A DNA stretch of 64,000 nt, taken from NCBI GenBank assembly GCA_002110485.1, contig MOWL01000024.1:806001-870000 (forward strand). Reading direction: 5' to 3'. Positions within the stretch are counted from its first letter, which is position 1; every line of letters starts with the position of its first letter. A program made the translations under genes and the position numbers. Shown here piece after piece: positions 1 to 11,951 of the stretch. The notes beneath the pieces were generated by a model. The model was not told the origin of the DNA. It searched no databases and saw only the letters and a program-made list of their open reading frames with translations. The stretch is from Emergomyces orientalis. Taxonomy: Eukaryota > Ascomycota > Eurotiomycetes > Onygenales > Ajellomycetaceae.

Positions 1-2061
1 AATTGGCTGCATAGATGGGGCTGCAAGGTCTACAAGAAGGATCTGCGAGTTACTAATAAGCTTGCGGATAGAACGGATGGGAAAGAATGGATCTTTGTGG
101 GTTATCAGGGCCTTCATCAAGTTCGCATATGGGACCCTGATGCACGCAGGTTGGAGATAGCACGAGATGTGGTTTTTGATGAAGCTCTCGTGGAGGACGT
201 GTCATTCATTAATGCCGCTCTTCCGGCTCCTCATGAGCCAAATAACATACCGGATGAGCTCGATGTTTTGAATCCTGCGGATGGATGGCAGCACTGTCTC
301 CTGCGGCGCCTGGCAAGGGAGCGGCCGCACATCATGAAGATGCTTGTCAATGGGGATCTGGAGGAGGCCATTGAGCCTACCTATCTTATAAACAGTGATG
401 TTGATCTCCTTAATGAGTCTGACGAGCATGCTAATGATAATGGTGATGAGCCCGTGCTTAGTACCCTTACGGACCGTCCCACGACCTTAGCGGAGGCTCG
501 ACGGAGCCCTGATTGGCATCATTGGCTCGAAGCAATGAGGAAGGAGGTCGATATGTTCAATCAAAAGAAAACATATGTTATTACTGAGCGGTCCCCGGAT
601 ATGGATGTTCTTACGGGTAAATGGGTATATGACCGCAAATTAAATAATAAGGGAGAAACCATCCGCTTTCGCGCACGATGGGTGGTTCGCGGATTCCTTC
701 AGCAGCGAGGAGTCCATTATACGAAGTCTTACGCTGCCGTTGTCTCTGGTCCTACAACCAGAAGCCTATTCGCGATCTCTACGGCTAGGGGATGGAAATC
801 GAAGGCAATTGATTACGTGTCTGCATTCCTTAATGGCGTGCTGCCACAGGAAGAAATGATCTATATGCAGCTCCCGACGGGCATAAAACATGGCAGGGGC
901 AATCTAGTTGGCCTGGTTCGCCAGAGCCTGTATGGGCTGAAGCAAGCTGCGAGGACGTGGTATTTTCTTGCCACTGAGCATCTCACTTCGATTGGTTTCC
1001 GCATATCACCGTATGACGGCGGATTCCTATATCACCCCATCCGTAAGGTGTATTTGACGCTGCACGTTGATGACTGCCGCGTTACGGGGCCCAATGAGCA
1101 TGATATTGACTGGGTTCTCGATGAGATTGCGAAGCGTTTTGACACCAAAAGAATCGACGATGATAAGCCATACTTAGGTATGGAAATTGCGGGCCGTAAT
1201 GGTGATTTACTGGTCACGCAAACACGCTATATTGATGAGATCCTTGATGATTTTGGCATGACTGCAATCAATCCGGCACCAACCCCCATGAATGCTGGCA
1301 CAAAGCTCCAGTTCTCGCCGGATGAGGATAAGGGCCTTGATGATGATTTTACGGCTACGCGATATCGTCAAGGGCTTGGGTCTCTTCAATATCTGGTTAC
1401 AAGCACCAGACCGGATATAATGTTCGCGGTAAATTATTTATCGCGATTCAATTCTCGCCCAAATAAGGAGTGCTGGGCTGCTTTGAAGCATGTTCTCCGC
1501 TATATGAAGAAGACTAGGACTACGGGCATTCTGTATAAGAGGAATATAGGGGACGAAGGGCTGGCTCCCATGGCCTACGCGGATTCAGATTGGGCGGGTG
1601 CAGACCCCCAATATAAATCGACTACGGGCTATATTATAATGATCAATGGAGCTCCCGTATCATGGCGTTCGCAGCGGCAGATCTCTACGGCGAAGTCCAC
1701 AACTGAAGCTGAGTATATTGCTGCTAGCGAAGCTGCGTGCGAGCTGATTTGGCTTAAAGATATGCTGCATGATGCGGGACTGCTTGAGAATGCGGATGGC
1801 TATGTTCTTTCCAATAATCTGCATATTGATAATAAAGGTGCCATTGATCTAGCTAACGGCGAGTCTTTAACTAAGCGCTCGAGGCATATTGAAGTCCGCT
1901 ACCATATATTACGCGATCTAGTGGCTAAAAAGGAGCTCCTTATTCGGCACGTCAGCTCAACGGAGAATAAGGCGGATGGTTTTACGAAGGCGCTGCCTAG
2001 GCCCGCATTCAATGCTTTTGTGGCTAATCTTGGCTTGATTGGTTCGGGGGGATCTGCTTAA
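1..2061 (+). mobile_element. Ty1/Copia retrotransposon pol, 3' part (integrase end, RT, RNase H)
   Basis: The frame is open from base 1 without a start, so the polyprotein is cut by the window edge; 687 codons are visible. The first residues (KVYKKDLRV..., IFVGYQG) are the tail of a Copia integrase. Reverse transcriptase follows, with KWVYDRKLN, YVSAFLNGVL, YGLKQAARTW and the catalytic box LHVDD near 1064-1076 (HVDD in place of the usual YVDD). RNase H follows with YADSDWAGAD near 1576, SWRSQRQISTAKSTTEAEY and the closing ENKADGFTKALPR. There is no frameshift or stop, and CpG is frequent, so this copy has not been through the mutation process seen at 19.7-43 kb. It is probably a young, potentially mobile element; the gag half lies outside the window. 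Confidence 0.95.
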
Positions 2062-2161
2062 TGGATTTAACTAAAAGTTTTGTACTTAGCTGCTATTTTG
2101 ATTTTTGATGCCTATGGCGTGGCCTGTGTGCGTGCTCCTGGGGCGCCCTAGCATGGGGGGG

Positions 2162-2562
2162 TGTTAGGTGATACTAGGGCTACCCGGGTCACATGCCCCA
2201 CACACACATATATATTTTAGCTAGTTAGGTAGTTCAATATGATAGGCTTGATGCACTCTATGACAGAAAGCCGAAAATATCACGTGGTTCGAAGGGCTAA
2301 AGTTGCTGACCAAAGACAGGGCCTGATGATGGCCAATCAGAGCAGAGGTGTTGTTAATACGCCGATTACTTCATTGTTGGTAATCTCTGAAGAAACAAAT
2401 ATATAAAGCTGGCATGCCTATAAGGTATGTAGGTACGGTATATATGTATTATCTTGATATATCTTATCATTTGTTTCTGGAAAAGAGATTGAAAACACAA
2501 AAACTTTGGGATCCGAGCACGAAACCCTAAATACCTCATCCACCGCCAATAGTTATTAAACA
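2162..2562 (+). repeat. 3' LTR of the Copia element (about 400 bp)
   Basis: A G-run polypurine tract (GCATGGGGGGG, 2151-2161) sits immediately before TGTTAGGTG, the usual start of an LTR. A TATA-like ATATAAA lies at 2401-2407. The right end is placed at ...TTATTAAACA (2562) because it ends in CA and mirrors TGTT; with no 5' LTR in view it could be off by some bases. The next bases (TCAGT) would be the target-site duplication, to be compared with the unseen left flank. Confidence 0.6.
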
Positions 2563-2677
2563 TCAGTCGTCCTCATACATAAAGATCCTACCTAACCTCC
2601 ACCCAGTTTTCAACATATCAATTTTACGCAGAACAATTAAAAGGATATCGAAACGAACAGAAGTCACGGAAGCCACA

Positions 2678-3796
2678 ATGACCATCCCACCCCTCTCATG
2701 CTGCCATGCATCCAAGCAGGGATGTATCTGCGCCGCCCAAGCCAGGTGCTCGTGTGGCAAAGAACATGCCCTGCATTGTAGCTGCGAAAAAGCAAAGGCG
2801 GAAAACGACACGTCAGGTCCCAGATGCTCATGCCGTAAGTTTGTTCTAGCTTTCTTCCTCGTTATCCGATTTTCTCCCTCTTGTGATTTTATACACGTCA
2901 CAAATGTCATGTTCCCCCCCCCTTCTCTCTTCTCTTCTCTCTTCCATGTCACCGGTTCCCTCTCTATTTCATACGATATGTCCATCAGCTGTGTGGTACA
3001 GCAACTGGGTGGCTTCTCCCCGTTTGCGAACGGTACTGTTCGGGAACCAGGAAGTGGAGGCCGTGGAAGAAGCTGAAGAAAACGAGCACGGGATGCTTGA
3101 TCTTTACCGGACAGCATTGGGGATATATGTACTTGCCTTGGCGGTATTGTGCAAGAAAAGAAAAAAGAAAAGAAAATTTCTAGTATGACAACATTCAGGG
3201 CACAAGCTAAATTTTTTTCTCTCGGAGAACTAGGGAGCCGTCCAGCTGGCAAATGTACCTGCGAGCGTGCTGAATCAGAAAATCATCAACATTTAACGGA
3301 TGTTTGTCCATGCGGCAAAAGAGCCTCAGGTGAGTTTTTGTCTGCTTCCTTTTTCTCCATATCTTTTTTTTTTTTTTACCGCGCTCCTTTTGCCCATTCC
3401 ATACGGAGTATTTGCATAGCTATTTGGCGTTTTTGATACCCCCTTGCTCTCCGCCAATCGAGCTCCCACCCCACGTGCATTTTACTTATGGCGGTGAGCC
3501 TTGCCGATTTCTCTCCTGAGAAATATTACCACAACCCAAGAATTGTCTATCCTGGCAATCCCTGATATGGATGACTTCTCCGTGTTTTGGCGCTTTGATG
3601 CCCTGCTGTCATCCCACACGTTTGCCCTCGGATAGTTTGCTGCAACCTTAAGTATCTGAAAGACCCATCGTGCTAACCAAAAGTATGGCGCCGCCGTGCG
3701 CAACTTATTTCATGGAAATCAGACTCGTGTACTTGTGAAAAGGCGATTGATGCAGGGAACTTCCCCGCAGAGACGGATTTTACCACCAAGGCATAG
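2678..3796 (+). CDS. Small Cys-rich CxC-repeat protein (fungal copper-fist-like/metallothionein-like, DUF7871 type)
   Basis: Rebuilt from three exons, 2678-2834, 3234-3329 and 3723-3796, giving 108 aa. Both introns have GT-AG ends and are long for a fungus (399 and 393 bp). The protein is a chain of CxC modules: CCHASKQGCICAAQARCSCG, LHCSCEKA, RCSC, GKCTCERA, CPCGKRAS, SCTCEKA, and it ends ETDFTTKA. This spacing and tail match a small conserved ascomycete family of about 100 aa. The cysteine pattern suggests binding of Cu(I) or another thiophilic metal, but that role is inferred. The splice phases agree exactly and every module stays in frame, which is the main evidence for the exon choice. 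It lies just downstream of the Copia LTR and reads in the same direction as AP-2 alpha. Confidence 0.85.
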
Positions 3797-4939
3797 ACGA
3801 AAAAGTCGACCTGAACGCTGAGCGTGCAGGAAAGGGAAAATATTTTATAGAAGATTGAATTTGTGAGCATTTGAATGATTGGAGTTCTGGGGGTTTTTGG
3901 TTCTGTTATATCTTTTAGCTTCAAACTTGTATTTGTCATGTTTAAAGAACTTGCGTATAGCATTTTTGGGCACGTCTTTTTTAAATCACATTTTTCTCCT
4001 GGCTGCCCAAATTGTGATTGCGCTGTCCCTTTTTTGGTTTCTTAACTGCAAAATGCGTGTAAGATCTTAAAGATTCCCGGAGCCAAAAGAATAAGCATTG
4101 AATTCACATCCATTTGAGAAGGAAAAAGAGAGGCATCAAAAGCCTTTTGGCAACTTTTGAGGTAGATCTGAAGACTTATATCACGAATCACACAAAAGGT
4201 TCAAAGCGAACTTGAAGGTCAGATAGAGCGCCTGCGAGCAAACATGGGAAAGTGGGAGATGTGCCATTAGGGGTTAATATAAGCGGGGAACTGTGATGCA
4301 ATAATTTATCTCCGCAAAGCCAATACATCCACATGGACTGCTTTAAGCCGTGGTCAAAGGGAGGAGGAGTTTGTTGACAACTCGAAGTGGCCTAGAGATC
4401 ACCTGACCTGGGGCCTTTCGATGATATAAGCATACCTAGTGTCGGCATCACTGTTAATCCGTCCCGACAGCTAGTTCCCATACGGTAAAGATCAACTTCC
4501 TGTCGTCGTCGTCAACCACACCGGATTAATATATATCAACTCCAGCAGGAATCAGGAGTAATACCGCGTTCCACACCATCCATTTCCAACAACCACCCGT
4601 CGTAACCCTGCTCTGCCTTCGTGGTGCGTCGGCTTGATTTTCTTGACTAAAGGCCCTGTGTGAACTCCGAGTTTTGGTTACCACGAACATTAGGACTTCT
4701 TCCCTCTTTGCTCGTTCTGACCTCCGGATCCGCCGCAAACGCGCAGCAGCCCTCACACCCCTATCCTGTCAAGCCACAACCATGCTGGTATGAACTTTCT
4801 GGCATCGACAAGCAGAACTATGCGTGATTGATGTCTTGTACGTAGCTTAGCTTAGCTGGCTGCGGAGAGTTTCAAAATTGCCCAGGGGACTAAACACCAT
4901 CACCACGTCGAACACAGGTGACAGCAAGTTTCGGCCAAT
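3797..4939. other. Intergenic region before AP-2 alpha
   Basis: About 1.1 kb without a convincing gene. It should hold the 3' UTR of the Cys-rich gene and the promoter and 5' UTR of AP-2 alpha. ATGCTG at 4781 is followed by GTATGA, and an acceptor-like CACAG lies at 4913-4917, so a 5' UTR intron is possible. Short ORFs on both strands look like chance. Confidence 0.5.
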
Positions 4940-7900
4940 ATGTCGTCCATGCGGGGATTGGTACAGTTCATTGCCGACTTACGGAATGCACGGGCCAGGG
5001 AATTGGAAGAGAAACGGATCAACAAGGAATTGGCGAACATCCGGCAGAAGTTCAAGGACGCGAATTTAAACGGGTACCAGAAGAAGAAATATGTTTGCAA
5101 GCTACTCTATGTTTATATACAGGGCTATGATATCGATTTTGGACACCTGGAAGCTGTAAATTTGATCTCTGCGAACAAGTACTCGGAAAAACAGATTGGA
5201 TATCTAGCGGTGACGCTATTTCTTCATGAGCAGCATGAGTTATTGCATTTGGTTGTTAATAGCATCCGGAAGGACCTCCTGGACCATAACGAGCTTAATA
5301 ATTGCCTGGCATTACATGCCGTGGCCAACGTCGGTGGTAGAGAGATGGGTGAAGCCCTGAGTGTCGATGTGCACCGGCTTTTGATTTCTCCGTGAGTGTT
5401 ACTCTGGTGATGAAACGACGACCTTTGCTGGCTCCCATACTCACATATTTTTTTTCTCGTAGCACTTCCAAGGCGTTTGTGAAGAAAAAGGCCGCTCTTA
5501 CGCTTTTACGATTGTATCGTAAACATCCTGCCATCGTCCAGCCGGAATGGGCCGAGCGAATAATTTCTCTAATGGATGACCCCGACATGGGGGTCACTCT
5601 CTCGGTCATGTCGCTCGTGATGGCACTCGTGCAAGATAATCCCGATCAATATAAAGGAAGTTACGCCAAAGCTGCCCAGCGGCTTAAGAGAATCATTGTG
5701 GACAACGACATCGCTCCGGACTACATATATTACAAGGTCCCCTGCCCTTGGGTGCAAGTGAAGCTTTTAAGACTGCTTCAGTATTACCCTCCTTCAGGTT
5801 TGTGCCAATATCTCTTCGGTCCGATTAAAATATAATTGACTGATTTTTTTTCTCTTGAATGATATATAGATGACACACATGTCAGGGACCTCATCAGACA
5901 GTCCATCGAGCAGATCATGCACTCGGCGATGGACATGCCAAAAAATGTACAGCAAAACAATGCGCAAAATGCGGTTCTTTTTGAAGCGATCAATCTTCTT
6001 ATCCACCTCGATACCGAACATAATCTCATGATGAAAATATCTTCGCGTCTCGGAAAATTCATACAATCACGAGAGACGAACGTACGATACCTTGGCCTCG
6101 AAGCCATGACACATTTTGCAGCGAGAGCAGAGACTCTCGACCCTATCAAAAAACACCAAGATATCATCCTTGGCTCCTTGCGAGATAGGGATATTAGTGT
6201 TCGACGAAAAGGCCTCGATCTTTTGTACAGCATGTGTGATACCTCTAACGCGCGACCGATTGTAACCGAACTGCTCAAGTATCTTCAGACTGCTGATTAT
6301 TCCATCCGCGAAGAAATGGTTCTCAAAGTTGCGATACTGACTGAAAAGTATGCCACTGATGCCCAATGGTATATCGACATTTCTCTGAAACTACTCTCTC
6401 TGGCCGGTGACCATGTCAGTGATGAGGTTTGGCAGCGAGTCATTCAGATTGTCACCAACAACGAGGAGCTGCAGGCCTACGCCGCCCAACACCTTTTAGA
6501 GTACGTCAAGGGCGATTGCCACGATAGTTTAGTGAAGATTGGCGGCTACATCCTTGGTGAATTTGGCCATTTGATTGCGGACAATAAGGGATGCAGCCCC
6601 ATTGAACAGTTTTTGGCGCTACAGACCAAATTGAATTTCTGCTCAGACACTACTCGCGCTTTACTCCTCTCATCCTTCGTTAAATTTGTCAACCTATTTC
6701 CGGAGATTAAACCACAACTGCTCCGTGTTTTCAGCATATACAGCCAGTCCCCAGATTCCGAACTACAACAAAGAGCCTGCGAATACCTAACGCTTGCAAC
6801 TTTGCCGACGGACGACCTCCTTCGTACCGTTTGCGACGAGATGCCACCTTTCTCAGAACGAACTTCTGTTCTCTTATCGCGACTACACCAGAGGAGTGCA
6901 GGAATTAGTGACAAGCGAACATGGGTTGTGGGGGGGAAAGATGCCAATGCCGATAAACAAGAGGTTATCTTGGCCCAACAGTCGGGTCTTAAGCGTTCTT
7001 TCACTACTATCGTAAACGGAACATCATCTGGCACCAACGGGGCAGCAGCGAAAACTACAGTATCCTCCGACTTGGCTGGTTTGGATATGCTCTCCAGCTC
7101 CGACGGCCCAGAACCAAATCTGGCTAGTGCCGCACATCTTTCTGCTGACTGGGAGATCGGCTTTAACCGTCTTTACTTCAAAGATGAGGGTGTCCTATTT
7201 GAAGATGCACAGATTCAGGTTGGATTACGTTCCGAATACCGTGTCCATCTGGGTGTTTGCAAGTTATACTTCACGAACAAGTCTTCCTTCCCAATTGGCT
7301 CATTCACCACAACACTGGATAACCCTTCACCCGAAAACATCAAGGTTGATACCAAAAACCTTCCGGATCCGGATGTTCAAGCCCAGAGCCAGACTCAGCA
7401 AACAGTCTGCTTTGAGGCCAAGGGACCATTCGCTAAACCGCCTACTATTCGGATTTCTTACCTTGCCGGTGCCCTCCAAGCATACACCCTGCAGCTACCT
7501 GTTCTTATGCACAAGTACATGGATGCGTCGACATTATCGCCTGATGACTTTTTCAAGCGGTGGCGCCAGATCGGCGGTCCACCGCTCGAGGCACAAGCGA
7601 CTTTTGCTGTCCAGGGTAAAGGGCGAACGATAACGGAGTCATTCACACGCAGGATTGTGGAAGGGTTTAGGTTCAAGATACTTGGCGGAGTTGATCCGAA
7701 TTCGAGAAATGTGGTCGGCTGTGCTGTTTATCAAATGGATAGTGGTAAAACCGGATGCCTCTTGCGGTTGGAGCCCAATTATGAGAAGAAGGTATGTGCC
7801 ATTTCTCCTCCCGTCCTCGTTATATTTCCACTTATTGAAACACGTCAAAACGCACTTTCAATCTAACCTGCGATCTAGATGTACCGTATAACGATCCGCG

Positions 7901-8001
7901 CAACACAAGACGCCGTGCCACAAGCACTTGTGAAACTGATGGAGGAGAGACTTGCCCAGGGCGTCACTGTTGACAACGGCTCAGATGATTGGGATAGATA
8001 A
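4940..8001 (+). CDS. apl3: AP-2 adaptor complex subunit alpha (alpha-adaptin)
   Basis: Four exons, 4940-5391, 5463-5797, 5870-7791 and 7879-8001, joining in frame to 943 aa, the usual length of fungal alpha-adaptin. The start (MSSMRGLVQFIADLRNARAR) is the family's characteristic N-terminus, so the ATG at 4940 is preferred. Residues 1 to about 590 form the adaptin HEAT-repeat trunk (GYDIDFGHLEAVNLI, HAVANVGGREM, SLRDRDISVRRKGLDLLYSM). A Ser/Gly/Thr-rich hinge follows (about 660-720), then the appendage sandwich and platform (from about ADWEIGFNRLYFKDEG), ending with DNGSDDWDR. It should work at the plasma membrane in clathrin-coated cargo uptake with the beta, mu and sigma subunits. Introns are 71, 72 and 87 bp. 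It converges on the PLPBP gene, 418 bp away. Confidence 0.95.
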
Positions 8002-8419
8002 AAAGAGCACCCAGTGTGATCGCTGAGTTGGGAGAGAAAGTACCATTTACATATACTATAGCGTGTTGACCTCCAATACCCCCACTTTGATTTGTGTTAT
8101 TCATCTCGATGCCCCCTTTTTTTCTTACAACTATTCTTCCTTCTCCCCATCCCACTTTTCTTTGCAATTTTTCAATTTCCGTGAGCGTGCTCTTGCAAGA
8201 AACTCGCCACGTCTTCTTGGTAAAGTCTGAACGAAGGGCTCATATCTATATATGTATGTACATGTACATAAATTCAAATGTAATTAAAAGAACAAAACGA
8301 TGGGAGTCGTTTCAATTAATATTCTTTGCCTTCAGATACATAGCTTCATTTTCATCGTGAATAGATTGGGGTCCAACCCTGATCCAATCGAACCCCCTCC
8401 ATTTACCTCTGTACCGCCC
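8002..8419. other. Convergent 3' intergenic region
   Basis: About 420 bp between two convergent stop codons. It is T-rich with short AT stretches (TATATATGTATGTACATGTACAT near 8245), as expected for two 3' UTRs. No gene is seen. Confidence 0.5.
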
Positions 8420-9310
8420 TTACACCACCTTAGCCTCCCCCTTCGGCGGCCTCGCTCCAAATATCGTACTCCCAACCCTAACCTGAGTACTCCCCATCGC
8501 AATCGCCCCTTCAAAATCTTCACTCATGCCCATACTCAGCTCCAACCCTTCCCCCTCTCCTTCCCCTTCCACACCTCCCCCCAGCAGCCCAAGTTCCCTC
8601 TCCACCCTCCCCTTCGTCTCCATTAAAGACACAAAATCCTCATTCTCATTCTCAGGTGTCGTCGCCTTCGACCTTGCAATGGCCCCAATAGTCATCAACC
8701 CTTGCAACTTCAGCCGCGGACATTTCTCCCTGATATATCGACACAGACGCACCGCCTCCGCCGGCTCGACGCCAGACTTGCTCTCTTCACCGGAGGTATT
8801 TACTTGCACGAATACGCGCAATGGATCCCCATCCGCGCCTCCTTCCTTATCGAAATCCTCACCCCTCTCCCCCCACCCCCGATCCAGCAAACTAGCCTTC
8901 TTCTCTGAATCCACACTCTCAACCGCCCACAAACCCCTGACATCGCGCGCCAGCGTCACGCACTTATTAGACTGTAGTCCGCCAATGAAATGCCAGCGGA
9001 TGTCGCGTGGGAGAATTTTGGATTTTTCTAGAAGTTCCTGGAGATAATTTTCGCCGAAGTGGAGGGTTGGGTTGTGTTGGTGTAGGATTTGGATGTCAGA
9101 GGGGGGTTTTAGTTTGGAGACAGCCACAAGACGGACGGGGCGTTGGGATTTTTGGGGTTGGTTTTGAGAGACATTGACAGAGGCGGAGGCGGAGGCGATG
9201 CGCGCAGTTACGGCGGAGAGGTTTGCGAGGAGGGTGGTGGTACGGAGAGACATTTCGGATTCGGATGTTGAAGTTGGAGGTAAAGTGGTAGGGGGTTGGA
9301 GAGTCGTCAT
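8420..9310 (-). CDS. PLP homeostasis protein (YggS/PROSC/YBL036C family)
   Basis: Single-exon gene, 296 aa, a little longer than the usual 230-270 because of a low-complexity N-terminus and an acidic/Gly insert. The fold type III PLP lysine lies in LVAVSKLKP (Lys66), followed by HFGENYLQEL (84-93), RWHFIGGLQSNK, VFVQVNTSGEESKSG, LQGLMTIGA, and the C-terminal phosphate-binding block SMGMSEDFEGAIAMGSTQVR ending VGSTIFGARP. These are the diagnostic blocks of the family, which binds pyridoxal phosphate and buffers B6 vitamers without a known enzymatic reaction. The Gly/Glu-rich stretch GGGVEGEGEGEGLE comes from a C+T-rich simple sequence and is probably a variable loop. Convergent with AP-2 alpha. 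Confidence 0.93.
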   Translation of the reverse strand: MTTLQPPTTLPPTSTSESEMSLRTTTLLANLSAVTARIASASASVNVSQNQPQKSQRPVRLVAVSKLKPPSDIQILHQHNPTLHFGENYLQELLEKSKILPRDIRWHFIGGLQSNKCVTLARDVRGLWAVESVDSEKKASLLDRGWGERGEDFDKEGGADGDPLRVFVQVNTSGEESKSGVEPAEAVRLCRYIREKCPRLKLQGLMTIGAIARSKATTPENENEDFVSLMETKGRVERELGLLGGGVEGEGEGEGLELSMGMSEDFEGAIAMGSTQVRVGSTIFGARPPKGEAKVV

Positions 9311-11951
9311 TGCGTTCTTGTCACGTTTAGCCTCTTATATTCTCTTTATTGAGAGTTTCTCCCTTTGAAGGAGATAAACGAGAGACATATGGGTTATTTT
9401 ATGTCTGTCAAACTATTGAGTATTGAGTCATGGCGGCGGCGAGGGTATTCTCCGCAGGTACGACCGAGCCAGCGGAATTCGATATCACATGATGTTTTAT
9501 CGCGTTTGCTTAACCGCGCGATTAGCTCGCCTACTGTTTCAATCACCCCCTTTTCTGTCAGACAGTTGCAGTCTTTAATTGAGATCAGATCTTGTCAAAT
9601 ACTTGGAGAACACAATTGGAATTGATTTCGATTACTTATGAAGGATTTCATATCAAGAACGATTCCATTTTATGCTTGAGGTCTATTCGTTTCCCGAAGT
9701 GAAGGCAAGATTCGCACTAAACGTCCCCTGCCAGAATGGCCTGCAACACAACTCATAACGGGTACTAGTACTATATAGTTCAAAAAAATTTGCATATAAC
9801 TGACAGATAAATAACCTAGAACGAGCAGTCCTGTAGCAATCAGTGGAATTATTGCCCAACAGATCTCAGTTCAAAGGCATCGCCAGATATCTAATCTGGC
9901 CACAAATCTGGCTGTCCAGACTAAGGAAATGGGTTGGCCCAGCGGCTATGAATGGCATTCTTTACCTGCGAACCTTTGTTTGAGATGTGAATAGAAAGTT
10001 GACACTAACACAAAATTCTGGGAGGGATTTTGCAGTTGTCCAGTCTATCAGTTCAGCCAAAGAAGATTTATCTTCTGTCAGCACTGTCAGCAGCCAGGCT
10101 TGAGAACAGTAGACCTGTCCGGAACTGGGTTAAGACATTGAATATCACTGATGAATCAAGATCAACAGACTTTGAGAAGACTGGAGTTTGGTAGTGCAAT
10201 GAAAGCAAGAACACAATGATAAGCATCAACACAAATTTTAGATTCCAAATCCGGAATCAATATGGCGGCGCAGAAGAAAATAAGTGAACTTGAATTCACA
10301 GAAATAAAGCCAGGATCAGTGAAAAATTTGAAAGAGAGCAATCCACATGCAAGGCCTCGAGGATGCCTGCCTTGCTGTCAATGAAGGGCATGGAAAGAAT
10401 AGATGAAGCCAGTAGAAAAAATAACAAAAACTCAATCAGCAATCTGAAGAAAAAGTAACTGGACTACCAAGCAGGAGTCATAGTCGGGATCAAAATATTT
10501 GTGTGGCATGTAAGGATGAAAACTATGGTAATCAAATCAAGTTACCTTTTATCTATGTCTACCATCTGGTGCCTTACGCATGGGGCAAGCAGGCTAGCCT
10601 ACTTGAAAAACGAACCTAATTGGGGCAGAAACAAGGCTGACATTTATATATTCGTTGTAGACTATGCAAGTCCTGCTCTGTACCTGCTTGGTTCCTGGTT
10701 GGATACCACACCTCTGCGGGTTTATTGAATGTACGTATGTACGTACACCGCAGACAAATCGAAAATTATATTGGACGAAATTGTTCGTTCCTTGATATTG
10801 CCCCGGGATAATTTTGATTATTGGTTATGGTTCTAATGAGCAGTTGTTTTTAAGTTGAAAGAGGAGGATTAAGTACTATTTACTTTCGTCACCTGCCTCT
10901 TCCGCCCTTAGTAAGCCCTTATGAAGTCGTTCACTTTTTTGATCGCAATAACCCCCAGCTCCTTGCCATCGTACTCAATCCGTGACAATGTGATGGTTAT
11001 GAAACAATCCCCAAGTGAAGGGAAAACGGTAAAGGGTAAGGAGCTACCTGGCAATATGGGTACCTGGGTAGGGTCTACTACACCTCTGATGGCAAACAAC
11101 AACTCCCAAGGGCGCAGTTGTTCCCTGCACATCATCGAGAACAGGTCCATTATGTGTTCTGACAGAGCGTTATCGGCTAGCAAGACACGAGCGAGGATGA
11201 CTAGCATTTTCCAACCCTGCTAGTAGCATTTTAGAGCCCTCTAGAACAGCGCATCGGCCACAAAATCAACCGCATGATGGGCCAATCCGTCAGGAGTTAG
11301 CAAGAACTCGCTGCGGACGCGCTGGGTTTCCCAACGTGGGGCGGCTGTGTTCGTTGGCCGATTGAACTTCCATGGTGCGCTAAGCACTGACCAAGAGACC
11401 AACCATCCCACTACCCCACCATCACACATTGTCATTCTGCATTACATGCACTGGTGCTGCGAGAGCCTGTTTTGGGGCTGGCATCGTTTAACCCTGGTGT
11501 TCTGATATTTTTCACCCAGTACAACCTCCCAACAAAACCTACCTAGGTACCCCCGACTTTATCTTGTGAGCGCGAGTCCCTGCCGCCCTACTTCAAACCA
11601 CTCGACGTGTCCACCCGCATTGTACCGCTCCTCACTTTTGGAACAGGATAAGCCCCCCACCTCAACGCCACATATTCTCTATCCTACGACCTACGATATT
11701 ATTCAGTTCTTTGCCCTTATTACTTACAATTTTCAAGTTCTTCAACAGCCATGTATTTGTCTGTTATAATTTCTGGAGTTTGAGTTTGAGTTTGAGTTTG
11801 AGTTTGCTTTTGTTATTTTTTTCCCTTTTCAGTTCTACTTCAGCATAATCCCCGTAGACCTTAATTGTACCGTGTTCCTAGAAAACTTCGGTCTTGAGTC
11901 GTTGGGGATTCTGATGCCAGAATTCAATTTCTATACTCGGCCCTTTTCAGC
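9311..11951. other. Long intergenic region with relic-like sequence
   Basis: 2.6 kb between two divergent genes. 9.98-10.5 kb is poor in CpG and reads like decayed coding DNA. Near 10,497 one frame gives CVACKDENYGNQIKLPF, a start like that of fungal RING/IBR proteins, but stops follow and the remaining cysteines are lost. A minus-strand frame of about 100 aa at 10908-11207 has no start context or recognisable family. I call no gene here. A (GAGTTT)n tract lies at its right end. Confidence 0.4.
11775..11807. repeat. (GAGTTT)n hexanucleotide microsatellite
   Basis: Five uninterrupted GAGTTT units about 145-175 bp upstream of the next start codon, probably in the promoter or 5' UTR of the gene at 11952. 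Confidence 0.85.

Noticed and set aside
2563..3252. 229-codon minus-strand frame
   Set aside because: It lies across the Cys-rich gene's exon 1 and intron 1 in antisense; content is arbitrary and the plus-strand exons explain the region.
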